NCBI GenBank assembly: GCA_012513545.1
Contig: JAAZCB010000547.1
Coordinates: 1-5,265 of the forward strand
Reading direction: 5' to 3'
Length of the DNA: 5,265 nt
Source of the DNA: Clostridiaceae bacterium
GTDB lineage: Bacteria; Bacillota_A; Clostridia; Acetivibrionales; Acetivibrionaceae
Shown here: positions 1-5,265 of the stretch, one piece after another
How the letters are laid out: each line of letters opens with the position of its first letter
How positions within the stretch are numbered: the stretch's first letter is position 1
Notes under the pieces: model-generated
Seen by the model: only the letters and a program-made list of their open reading frames with translations
Told to the model about the DNA's origin: nothing
Database searches by the model: none
Position numbers and translations under genes: made by a program

Positions 1-718
1 GGTGCAAAAAATCCAACCGTACTGTAGCCCCAGTAATTTAAAAGACGCTCTTTTGTGACAGGAGATATTCTTGAGTTCTCAAATTCGTCAAACTCATATA
101 TGGGCATTAACTCTACACAGTTCACACCCAAATCCCTGATGTATGGGATTTTTCCCTTATGGCAGCAAAAGTCCCGGGGTATTTCACTCCTGAGGAGGAA
201 TGCTTTGTAAAGCCTCTTACATGCATCTCATAAATAATCAAATCCCTCATCGGAAGTTCAAGAGGCCTGTCATCACCCCAGTCGAAATCATCAAAGGCAA
301 TCCTTCCACGATACTGATAAGGATTGCTCCAGTCCGGCTCCTCTCCCCATATGTCTCTTCCTCCTATCGCTTTTGCGTACGGGTCCAGGAGGATTTTCTC
401 CCGGTTAAACCAATGACCATCATTGAAATTGAAAACCCCATCCATTTTAAAACCGTATTCAATATTTTCATAATCAAGGTCAAAAACAATCATTGTAAAT
501 ACATTGCCTATTCTGAATTCATCCGGAAAAGGTATTACGGCAAAAGGCTCCCTGTCATGTTTATTGAATAAAACCAGTTCACAGGACACAGCATGTCGTG
601 AATACACCGAAAAGTTAATACCTCCTGGAACAATTGTAGCACCAAAGGGAATCGGTTTTCCCGTCCGCAGATTAAAATCTGCATACTTGTGAGTCGGATA
701 AGTGTCAACACGTATCAT
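1..718 (-). CDS. glgX: Glycogen debranching enzyme, GlgX/isoamylase type (GH13 with N-terminal CBM48), 5' part, frameshifted, cut by window edge
   Basis: Enzymes of this family hydrolyse alpha-1,6 branch points of glycogen or limit dextrins in the cytoplasm. Residues 20-110 look like the N-terminal CBM48 beta-sandwich, with GKPIPFGATIVPGGINFSVY at 20-39 and ILLDPYAKAIGGRDIWG at 109-125. YEMHVRGFT at 163-171 opens the GH13 barrel. The frame stops after PGTFAAIREK (181-190) with a spurious tail ending in TGA. A shift in the A run at 149-153 restores IPYIRDLGVNCVELMP and then LLNYWGYSTVGFFA, open to base 1, so the gene continues past the window. The catalytic Asp/Glu residues would lie outside the window. 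The ATG at 718-716 overlaps the STAS stop as ATGA and has an AAGGGGG ribosome site at 732-726, 7 nt upstream. The family call is confident. Whether the gene is a true pseudogene or contains a sequencing error cannot be told from here. Confidence 0.88.
149..153 (-). other. Apparent -1 nt frameshift site in glgX
   Basis: The minus strand reads AGG GAA AAA TCC CAT here and runs into TGA about 14 codons later. With one more A the run becomes AGG GAA AAA ATC CCA, and the downstream frame gives family-like sequence (IPYIRDLGVNCVELMP) without a stop to base 1. The run is only five A's, which is short for polymerase slippage. It has no X XXY YYZ heptamer in the reading frame. A genuine deletion or a base-call error is therefore likelier than programmed frameshifting. 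Confidence 0.8.
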
Positions 719-1062
719 ACCCTGTCCCCCTTCTGCACTGCAGATACAGCCTGCTCTATGTCGTCATAGCATTTAAAGAGGTTATCAAAGCCTGTCATTT
801 GCATAACATCCTTTACTTCCTCAAGAACGTGGGCAAGTACTCCGAAACCTCCGACCTTTGCAAGCTGCTTTGCAATAACAAGCAAAACCCTCAGTCCGGC
901 ACTGGACACATAATCACAGTTTTTCATATCAATAACCACCCTGCACCCGGGTACGATGCACGCCATTATCTGCTCCTGCGCCATCGGCGAGGTATTTACA
1001 TCAAGCTTTCCATCAAGTTCAAATATCGTGGTTCCTTCTTTCAAATAGCTCCTTATCTCCAT
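715..1062 (-). CDS. STAS-domain protein, anti-sigma factor antagonist (SpoIIAA/RsbV-like)
   Basis: This is a small single-domain cytosolic protein of 115 residues, typical length for SpoIIAA/RsbV-type antagonists. Known relatives bind an anti-sigma kinase and are switched off by phosphorylation of a serine. Visible STAS marks are an early strand ending in FELDGKLDVNT, the strand VVIDMKNCDYV, and the switch loop SSAGLRVLL. By alignment with SpoIIAA, the second Ser of SSAG is the likely phosphosite. The C-terminal helix covers DDIEQAVSAV. The ATG at 1062 is preferred because the AAAAGGA ribosome site (1079-1073) sits 10 nt away. A GTG at 1071 would add three residues but leaves only 1 nt of spacing. 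The stop overlaps the glgX start by 4 bp, implying translational coupling. No kinase or phosphatase partner lies in the window, so the target is unknown. It may regulate an enzyme or another switch rather than a sigma factor. Confidence 0.87.
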   Translation of the reverse strand: MEIRSYLKEGTTIFELDGKLDVNTSPMAQEQIMACIVPGCRVVIDMKNCDYVSSAGLRVLLVIAKQLAKVGGFGVLAHVLEEVKDVMQMTGFDNLFKCYDDIEQAVSAVQKGDRV

Positions 1063-1072
1063 ATGCTTCACG

Positions 1073-1079
1073 TCCTTTT
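1073..1079 (-). promoter_or_regulatory. Ribosome binding site deciding the STAS start
   Basis: AAAAGGA on the minus strand lies 10 nt before ATG (1062) and only 1 nt before the in-frame GTG (1071). The spacing favours the ATG, giving 115 rather than 118 residues. Confidence 0.5.
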
Positions 1080-1098
1080 ACACTATTTTTGAATTAAC

Positions 1099-1126
1099 CG
1101 TATACAGTGATCACTTAAAATCCGAA
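1099..1126 (-). promoter_or_regulatory. Weak promoter candidate with a 10-bp palindrome in its spacer, upstream of the STAS gene
   Basis: On the minus strand, TTCGGA (1126-1121) and TATACG (1104-1099) are 16 bp apart and resemble a poor sigma-A -35 and -10 pair. Between them lies the perfect palindrome AGTGATCACT (1106-1115), where a repressor could bind. The match to consensus is weak. The STAS and glgX genes could equally be transcribed from upstream of the AGE-like gene, since no convincing terminator is visible between 1063 and 1166. Confidence 0.2.
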
Positions 1127-1166
1127 GCCTTTAAAGCGCTGCATAGCCCGAGGTTTGAACAAATCC

Positions 1167-2975
1167 CTACTTAGGGGATATTCTCACCTTTATTTTAGGT
1201 CTGTAATTAAGATTTGGTAGCTGGACGGTAAACTTTTGAGCATCAAAATTACTCCACGGCTTGTTATCAATCCATACATCAGATATATACGCGCAGCCGG
1301 ATGGAAGAATATCAGGTTGAACCCTCAGTACTCCATCCGAAAAGCCGTTTTCCAAAGGTTTAAAATAAAGATCGACAGGCTGTTTTGTATTAAGAAGATT
1401 TGTATATATTGTTGCAAGGTATGCAAGCTCAATAGAATGGTAGCCACTCATGGAATGGCTTCCTTTGAGCCTCTCGTTGCCTAGAAGATAAGGCAGTCCG
1501 TTGTTTAACACATTAAAATATACAGCTCCGTCGTCATGGTCAAGAAAATAAGTATTATAGAACGCTGCTGACTCTCTTGCGTATTTTAAATATTCAGGAT
1601 CTTTGAGTATTCCGTATAGTATCTCGTATGCCAATATGCCCTGTTCCTGCTGCCACCAGGCCTTGCGGTCATGCCATGCAAACCTGTGGAACTCTTCACC
1701 AGGCCCTAAAGTTCTTTCCATTACATCATACCAGCCGCCCCTTTGGGCATCCATTCCTGCTTCAGGCATTATCTTCGCAATTTTTCTGGCAAAGTCAACG
1801 TATTTGTCTTTAGGTACTAAACTGTTTATTCTCATAAGATTCCATGCAATCTTAAGGTTATGCCCTACAACAGCGTTATCCTGCTGCCAGCCCCAGGTTT
1901 TATCATGGCTCCAGTCTTCAAAGAAGCGTTCCTGGACAAACGGACTGTTGTCATAATCGGGGAAATACTTCTCAATGCAATCAGCAGTATATTCAAGAAA
2001 ATCCTTGTATTTAGGGTCGTAAGTGGCCAGCCAGAGGTTTATTAGGTAAGCTGGGGCATGGTCTCCCACAGAGTTCCAGTTCTTGCGGGCCCTGTTTCTA
2101 CCCAGGCTTTCACTTCTTGGATCAAGGGATATCGGATCAATGTGCGAAAAGTATCCTTCCTTTTCCCTGTCGATGAAAAATCTGTCGAATAAGTCTATTG
2201 TCATTTTAATGTCTTTCATTATTGAAGTGTCGCCGTTTATCCTATATGTCTGTGTAGGACCTGCCAGCGCATAAATCTGCTCATACATGGGAATTGCTTC
2301 ATAATCGTCTCCAAATTCCGAAGCAAAGACCTTATGTTCTTTTTCACCCTTCACGTCTATTCCATGATACCAGTAAACAATATTCTCATCTGTGTCATAG
2401 AATCTCATGTGATCTCTTAAATAAGCAGTTCCCTTCTCGGCAGCCTCAAGAAAAATGTCTTCCCCTGTAAGCATGAATGTAGAGGCAAAACCATAAACAA
2501 GCCTTGATATAGTGTCAGTTTCCTGACGATGGTCTCCTTTTTTTGCTCCACCAAGTTCAATGGTGGTACGATAGTTGCGATAGTCAATTTCCTTACCTTC
2601 TCCAAATTGTGCATTAACAAAGAAGTTAGCTATGCTCTTTGCCTGCCTGCTCCACCAGTCAGGTTCTTCAAAGCGGTATTTCTCCAAGCCCTTGCCTGGA
2701 AAATCAATAGTTTTCACTTCAAAGAAATGGCCTCCCTGCTGAGGATAGAAAATACCGTAAGCGAATATGTACTGTCCGGGTACAAGAAGTTCCTTAATGT
2801 GCCCGGTGCAATCAAAGTACGGCTCCCCCAGATTACGGGCCATACGGGCAAAAGTATTGGAAGTTAATTTTGCCGAAAACTCCCTGCCGTCAGATGTCTT
2901 AATTGTAAAAACTCTGCGGGCAGCATCAAAACTATTGACATAGCCTGCAATAGTGTCAGAGAACTCAAATCTCAT
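1167..2975 (-). CDS. AGE-family (N-acylglucosamine 2-epimerase-like) protein with extra N-terminal domain
   Basis: The protein has 602 residues, against about 400 for classical AGE or cellobiose 2-epimerases. Those are alpha/alpha-barrel enzymes that epimerise C2 of a sugar. Residues 1-105 form a beta-rich extension, the barrel spans roughly 106-535, and about 60 beta-rich residues follow. Barrel motifs are GDHAPAYLINLW (304-315), VGHNLKIAWNLM (370-381), WHDRKAWWQQEQ (434-445) and SGYHSIELAYLA (510-521). His372 and His513 match the usual catalytic histidine pair. The Glu normally found in GHxxE is Lys375, so activity and substrate are uncertain. No signal peptide or membrane segment is seen, so it is probably cytoplasmic. 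The ATG at 2975 is chosen because AGAGGTGA (2988-2981) lies 5 nt upstream. The GTG at 2984, which would add three residues, is inside that ribosome site. The stop is TAG at 1169-1167. Its place before STAS and glgX suggests a role with glucans or sugars derived from them. Confidence 0.85.
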   Translation of the reverse strand: MRFEFSDTIAGYVNSFDAARRVFTIKTSDGREFSAKLTSNTFARMARNLGEPYFDCTGHIKELLVPGQYIFAYGIFYPQQGGHFFEVKTIDFPGKGLEKYRFEEPDWWSRQAKSIANFFVNAQFGEGKEIDYRNYRTTIELGGAKKGDHRQETDTISRLVYGFASTFMLTGEDIFLEAAEKGTAYLRDHMRFYDTDENIVYWYHGIDVKGEKEHKVFASEFGDDYEAIPMYEQIYALAGPTQTYRINGDTSIMKDIKMTIDLFDRFFIDREKEGYFSHIDPISLDPRSESLGRNRARKNWNSVGDHAPAYLINLWLATYDPKYKDFLEYTADCIEKYFPDYDNSPFVQERFFEDWSHDKTWGWQQDNAVVGHNLKIAWNLMRINSLVPKDKYVDFARKIAKIMPEAGMDAQRGGWYDVMERTLGPGEEFHRFAWHDRKAWWQQEQGILAYEILYGILKDPEYLKYARESAAFYNTYFLDHDDGAVYFNVLNNGLPYLLGNERLKGSHSMSGYHSIELAYLATIYTNLLNTKQPVDLYFKPLENGFSDGVLRVQPDILPSGCAYISDVWIDNKPWSNFDAQKFTVQLPNLNYRPKIKVRISPK

Positions 2976-2980
2976 TAATA

Positions 2981-2988
2981 TCACCTCT
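2981..2988 (-). promoter_or_regulatory. Strong ribosome binding site deciding the AGE-like start
   Basis: AGAGGTGA on the minus strand ends 5 nt before ATG (2975). It contains the upstream in-frame GTG (2984-2982), so that GTG cannot reasonably be the start. Confidence 0.8.
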
Positions 2989-3270
2989 TGTAATTATTTA
3001 ATTGCCTTGATTTAGCAATACCCTTGAACTTATTAAGGTTTGGAACAGGTTACTTAATATTGGCTTTATCGAAATTCAAAATCTGCCGACTTTTTGCGTA
3101 TAAAGATTTGATAATATGTGCAAAAGTTCGGTAAGAAGTTAATATCTTTCCAATTGCAAAGTTAATAATTCATAGTGCTATAACAGAATAGAAATGGTTA
3201 TGTATTCTGCTTTTAATATATCGGTTAGCTATTTAATAATCTTTATGTTTTTTTTCCAAATGTATTTTAC

Positions 3271-3287
3271 ATATGTTTGGAACATAT
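3271..3287. promoter_or_regulatory. 17-bp dyad (7-bp arms, 3-bp spacer), operator candidate
   Basis: ATATGTT, TGG, AACATAT form perfect inverted arms around a 3-bp spacer. The overlapping stretch 3257-3280 can also pair imperfectly (CCAAATGTA with TACAT and TTGG, 4 nt bulged). It lies about 220 bp upstream of the MutS-like start and 296 bp from the AGE-like start. The regulator is unknown, and chance formation in AT-rich DNA is possible. Confidence 0.3.
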
Positions 3288-3316
3288 TCATTTAGAACTA
3301 TATCAGCTTTCTTAAC

Positions 3317-3367
3317 AAAATTTCTTCTTATTCTCAAAATAAAAAAATCTACAAAAATCTTTTTTTA
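3317..3367. other. Roughly phased A/T tracts, possible intrinsic bend
   Basis: A-tracts occur at 3317-3320, 3336-3339, 3341-3347 and 3353-3357, followed by a T run at 3360-3367. Some are spaced near one or two helical turns. AAAAATCT is repeated exactly 10 bp apart (3343-3350 and 3353-3360). Such tracts can bend DNA upstream of a promoter, here about 60-100 bp before the predicted -35 box. Confidence 0.3.
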
Positions 3368-3422
3368 TTGATATAAAGCGCTATTTTTCTACATATAAAT
3401 TACATTTAAGTAATATAAGCAC

Positions 3423-3452
3423 TTGTTAGCAACACTATAAAAGCTATATAAT
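3423..3452 (+). promoter_or_regulatory. Sigma-A-type promoter for the MutS-like gene
   Basis: TTGTTA (3423-3428) and a consensus TATAAT (3447-3452) are separated by 18 bp. This predicts transcription starting near 3459 and a leader of about 50 nt. The surrounding DNA is extremely AT-rich, so alternative -10 boxes such as TATATA at 3445 are possible. Confidence 0.6.
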
Positions 3453-3453
3453 A

Positions 3454-3469
3454 TATATCAATTGATATA
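3454..3469. promoter_or_regulatory. Perfect 16-bp palindrome at the predicted transcription start, operator candidate
   Basis: TATATCAATTGATATA is fully self-complementary and begins 1 bp after the -10 box, covering the predicted +1. That position is classical for a repressor operator. One arm-like sequence, ATTGATATA (3461-3469), recurs in the same orientation at 3367-3375, 94 bp upstream, which might allow cooperative binding. No regulator gene is present in the window. Confidence 0.4.
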
Positions 3470-3476
3470 CCAGTTC

Positions 3477-3493
3477 GTTTTTTCCTAAAAAAC
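3477..3493 (+). repeat. Short hairpin in the leader of the MutS-like gene
   Basis: GTTTTTT, CCT, AAAAAAC form a perfect 7-bp stem with a 3-nt loop, ending 3 nt before the ribosome site. The stem is nearly all A-U and so is weak. It might affect leader stability or ribosome access, or may be chance. Confidence 0.3.
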
Positions 3494-3496
3494 CAT

Positions 3497-3503
3497 AAAG
3501 GGG
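3497..3503 (+). promoter_or_regulatory. Ribosome binding site of the MutS-like gene
   Basis: AAAGGGG ends 4 nt before ATG at 3508. In-frame ATGs at 3514 and 3517 are also within reach (10 and 13 nt), so the start could be two or three codons later. Confidence 0.7.
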
Positions 3504-3507
3504 CGAA

Positions 3508-5244
3508 ATGTCTATGATGTCGTACAGTACGCCGGAAACCTTCAGTTTACTCTGGCCTGACAGTGAAAATGGCAGAGAAATGGGTAAGACTATTCCGGAG
3601 GATGATTTTATCGTAGCAAACCTTGAACTTGGAAATCTTGCAAAAGCATTAACTATAGATTCTTTGCACGTAATGTCAATTGGTACTATTTTATCCGCCT
3701 TAAGTGATAATACCGATGTAATTAACTACCGTCTTGACATTATTGATGACTTGCTCAGAAATCACGAAATTGTAGAAAGCTTAACAAAAATAATGCCTTT
3801 TCTGGATGAACTGTCACTGATATCATATCACAGAAGTAATCATGATATTCTTTTGCAGGAAACCGCATCCCGGGTCGGGGAGCTTGATACATATGTATAT
3901 TGCATCAAAGCATTGAATTCAGTTTTTGAGTCCTCAAAATCAAACATTAAGTCTTCCGGGTTACGTAACCTTCATTACAGAATCAGAAAGATTGCCGAAG
4001 ATACTGAGTTTGTATCGCTATCTGAAGAACTGCCCTCTCTTATGAAAGGACTCAGAAAGATCTCGAGTGTAACGTTGGGTGTTAATTTCAATGCCAGGCT
4101 TAATCCTGTGGAATTTACAATTGTATCAATTAACGAAGAACCCTTCAAAGAAAATACTTTACTACACCGCTTATTCAATAAAAAATCTCACCAGGATTTC
4201 ACGGGTATATCACCCATAGTTGATATCAAACCAATGGAAACAGTTAAGCACAACCAACTGGTTACAGTCCCCAATCCTTTTCATGTAGCCCTCTTCAAAG
4301 AGCTTAACAATGTTACTTCTGCTGCCTGCAAGCCAATTGCAGAAGCCGCAAAAAAATATGTAAAAATAAATTCGAGATTTTTATCTAGACTTAAGCCTGA
4401 AATTATTTTTATCCTTGGAGCAGTAAAATTGATCAAAACCATCCAAAGCGCAGGACTTATAATGTGCAAGCCTGAAGTATTGCCTAAGAGCAGCAGGGCA
4501 TGCAAAATATGTGGAATTTTTAATATTAATCTTGCATTAAGCATGCATTACAATAATCCCGAAATCAGTCTCGAAAGCAGAATCGTTACTAATGATGTCG
4601 ATATTGGGGATAATGGCAGGATATTTATCCTAACAGGACCGAATCAGGGCGGAAAGACAACCTATACCCAGGCTATCGGACTTGCCCAGCTGCTATTTCA
4701 GCTTGGTATCTATGTGCCCGGTACAAAGGCTTCCATAAGTACTGTAGACAGAATATACACCCACTTCCCGGTAGAAGAAAAACCGGATACCAGAATGGGC
4801 AGGCTTGGCGAAGAGTCCAAACGTCTGAATGATATATTCAAGAAAGCAACTCCTTACAGCCTTATCTTGCTGAATGAATCCCTTCAAAGCACCAGCCCTT
4901 ACGAAGGCCTGTATATTTCAAGGGAGGTAATAATGACCCTGAAGCTCTTAGGAGCAAGGGCTATTTTTGCTACACACTTCCATGAGTTGGCTGAAAAACT
5001 GGACGAACTGAATTCATACCTACAGGGCGACAGCAAGGTAGTAAGCTTGATTTCCGGTGTAGTGGAAAATAAGGAAAGTACTGATGAATTCAGCCCGGCA
5101 CAAAGAACTTATAAAATTATTCCCGGTGTACCTCAGGGAATGAGTTATGCAAAAGACATAGCATCCCGTTACGGCCTGAGCTTTGAAAAACTTGTCGGAA
5201 TGCTAAGTGAAAGAAAAATTATAGATCTTCCTCCTGACCAGTAA
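3508..5244 (+). CDS. MutS-family ATPase paralog (MutS core/ATPase domains only, no mismatch-recognition or Smr domain)
   Basis: The protein has 578 residues, against 800-900 for MutS and about 780 for MutS2. Residues 30-340 resemble the helical lever/clamp core. Residues 345-570 are the ABC-type MutS ATPase. Walker A is GPNQGGKTT (377-385). The signature region is GRLGEESKRLNDIF (431-444). Walker B is LILLNES with Asn456 where Asp is usual and Glu457 kept, followed by TSPYEG. The conserved ATHFHEL lies at 488-494. The N-terminal mismatch-binding domain with its Phe-x-Glu is absent, and so is a C-terminal Smr nuclease, so it is neither canonical MutS nor MutS2. A lone CxxC at 332-335 has no partner. 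A role in DNA-structure binding or recombination is an inference. It has its own promoter and diverges from the AGE-STAS-glgX cluster. No terminator is visible in the 21 bases after the stop, so a following gene may be co-transcribed. Confidence 0.88.
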   Translation: MSMMSYSTPETFSLLWPDSENGREMGKTIPEDDFIVANLELGNLAKALTIDSLHVMSIGTILSALSDNTDVINYRLDIIDDLLRNHEIVESLTKIMPFLDELSLISYHRSNHDILLQETASRVGELDTYVYCIKALNSVFESSKSNIKSSGLRNLHYRIRKIAEDTEFVSLSEELPSLMKGLRKISSVTLGVNFNARLNPVEFTIVSINEEPFKENTLLHRLFNKKSHQDFTGISPIVDIKPMETVKHNQLVTVPNPFHVALFKELNNVTSAACKPIAEAAKKYVKINSRFLSRLKPEIIFILGAVKLIKTIQSAGLIMCKPEVLPKSSRACKICGIFNINLALSMHYNNPEISLESRIVTNDVDIGDNGRIFILTGPNQGGKTTYTQAIGLAQLLFQLGIYVPGTKASISTVDRIYTHFPVEEKPDTRMGRLGEESKRLNDIFKKATPYSLILLNESLQSTSPYEGLYISREVIMTLKLLGARAIFATHFHELAEKLDELNSYLQGDSKVVSLISGVVENKESTDEFSPAQRTYKIIPGVPQGMSYAKDIASRYGLSFEKLVGMLSERKIIDLPPDQ

Positions 5245-5265
5245 GCATTAATAATAATTCAACAA

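Larger units (their letters stand above)
2989..3422. other. Very AT-rich divergent intergenic region, no gene seen
   Basis: No credible reading frame with a ribosome site, tRNA, riboswitch or terminator is visible. The stretch separates two divergently transcribed genes and must hold the promoter of the minus-strand cluster, but no convincing sigma-A pair was found on that strand. The only partial candidate is TTGAAT followed 17 bp later by TAAGTA, around 3080-3050. It contains AAGTTAATA twice in the same orientation (3136-3144 and 3159-3167) and the dyad and A-tracts listed separately. Confidence 0.6.

Noticed and set aside
200..571. Plus-strand open frame of 123 codons opposite glgX
   Set aside because: Antisense shadow of a well-supported gene, with no recognisable protein family.
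1164..1177. Possible terminator hairpin at the AGE-like stop (CCCT/AGGG)
   Set aside because: Only a 4-bp stem overlapping the stop codon, with no following U run on the minus strand.
3017..3026. GGGTAT on the minus strand, resembling a SigB -10 box, tempting because of the STAS gene
   Set aside because: No GTTT-type -35 element at 12-15 bp upstream.
3271..3287. LexA/SOS box upstream of the MutS-like gene
   Set aside because: The half-sites are in the reverse order to the Gram-positive GAAC-N4-GTTC box and lie over 200 bp from the start codon.
3454..3483. Palindrome plus T run read as an intrinsic terminator or attenuator
   Set aside because: The stem is entirely A/T apart from one C-G pair, about 8 nt separate it from the T run, and it overlaps the predicted transcription start, so the RNA would not contain the full stem.
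4501..4512. Zinc-binding site from CxxC in the MutS-like protein
   Set aside because: Only one Cys pair, with no second pair or nearby Cys/His ligands.
1..5265. Mobile element, CRISPR array or attachment site
   Set aside because: No transposase, integrase, terminal inverted repeats, regularly spaced repeats or tRNA were seen on either strand.

Overview
The window looks like chromosomal DNA from a low-GC Firmicute, most probably a member of the Clostridia. The signs are moderately AT-rich genes, strong AGAGGTGA/AAAGGGG-type ribosome binding sites, a very AT-rich promoter region, and protein sequences that resemble clostridial glycogen and MutS-like families. This is an inference from composition and remembered family resemblance; no search was run.

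Layout. Bases 1-2975 are a minus-strand gene cluster, read from right to left: an AGE-family (N-acylglucosamine 2-epimerase-like) protein (2975-1167), a 91-104 bp gap with a weak promoter or operator candidate, a single-domain STAS protein of the anti-sigma-factor-antagonist type (1062-715), and the 5' part of a glycogen debranching enzyme of the GlgX/isoamylase type (718 to the left edge). The STAS stop and GlgX start overlap as ATGA, so these two are probably translationally coupled. The glgX reading frame is broken by an apparent single-base deletion in a short A run (T5 at 149-153 on the plus strand). Shifting frame there restores family sequence with no stop up to the window edge.

Bases 2989-3507 are a long, very AT-rich, non-coding divergent region. 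It holds several dyads, phased A-tracts and a good sigma-A-like promoter (TTGTTA, 18 bp, TATAAT) for the rightward gene. A perfect 16-bp palindrome sits on the predicted transcription start, and a short hairpin lies just before the ribosome binding site.

Bases 3508-5244 encode on the plus strand a 578-residue MutS-family ATPase. It has no mismatch-recognition domain and no Smr domain, and its Walker B motif has Asn where Asp is usual.

How the genes may work together. The minus-strand cluster joins two carbohydrate-active proteins with a phosphorylatable signalling switch, suggesting reserve-polysaccharide metabolism under partner-switching control. The MutS-like gene is transcribed away from it and shows no obvious functional link. 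The most interesting points are the AGE-STAS-GlgX arrangement, the Lys at the usual GHxxE glutamate of the AGE-like protein, and the degenerate MutS paralog with its operator-like palindrome.
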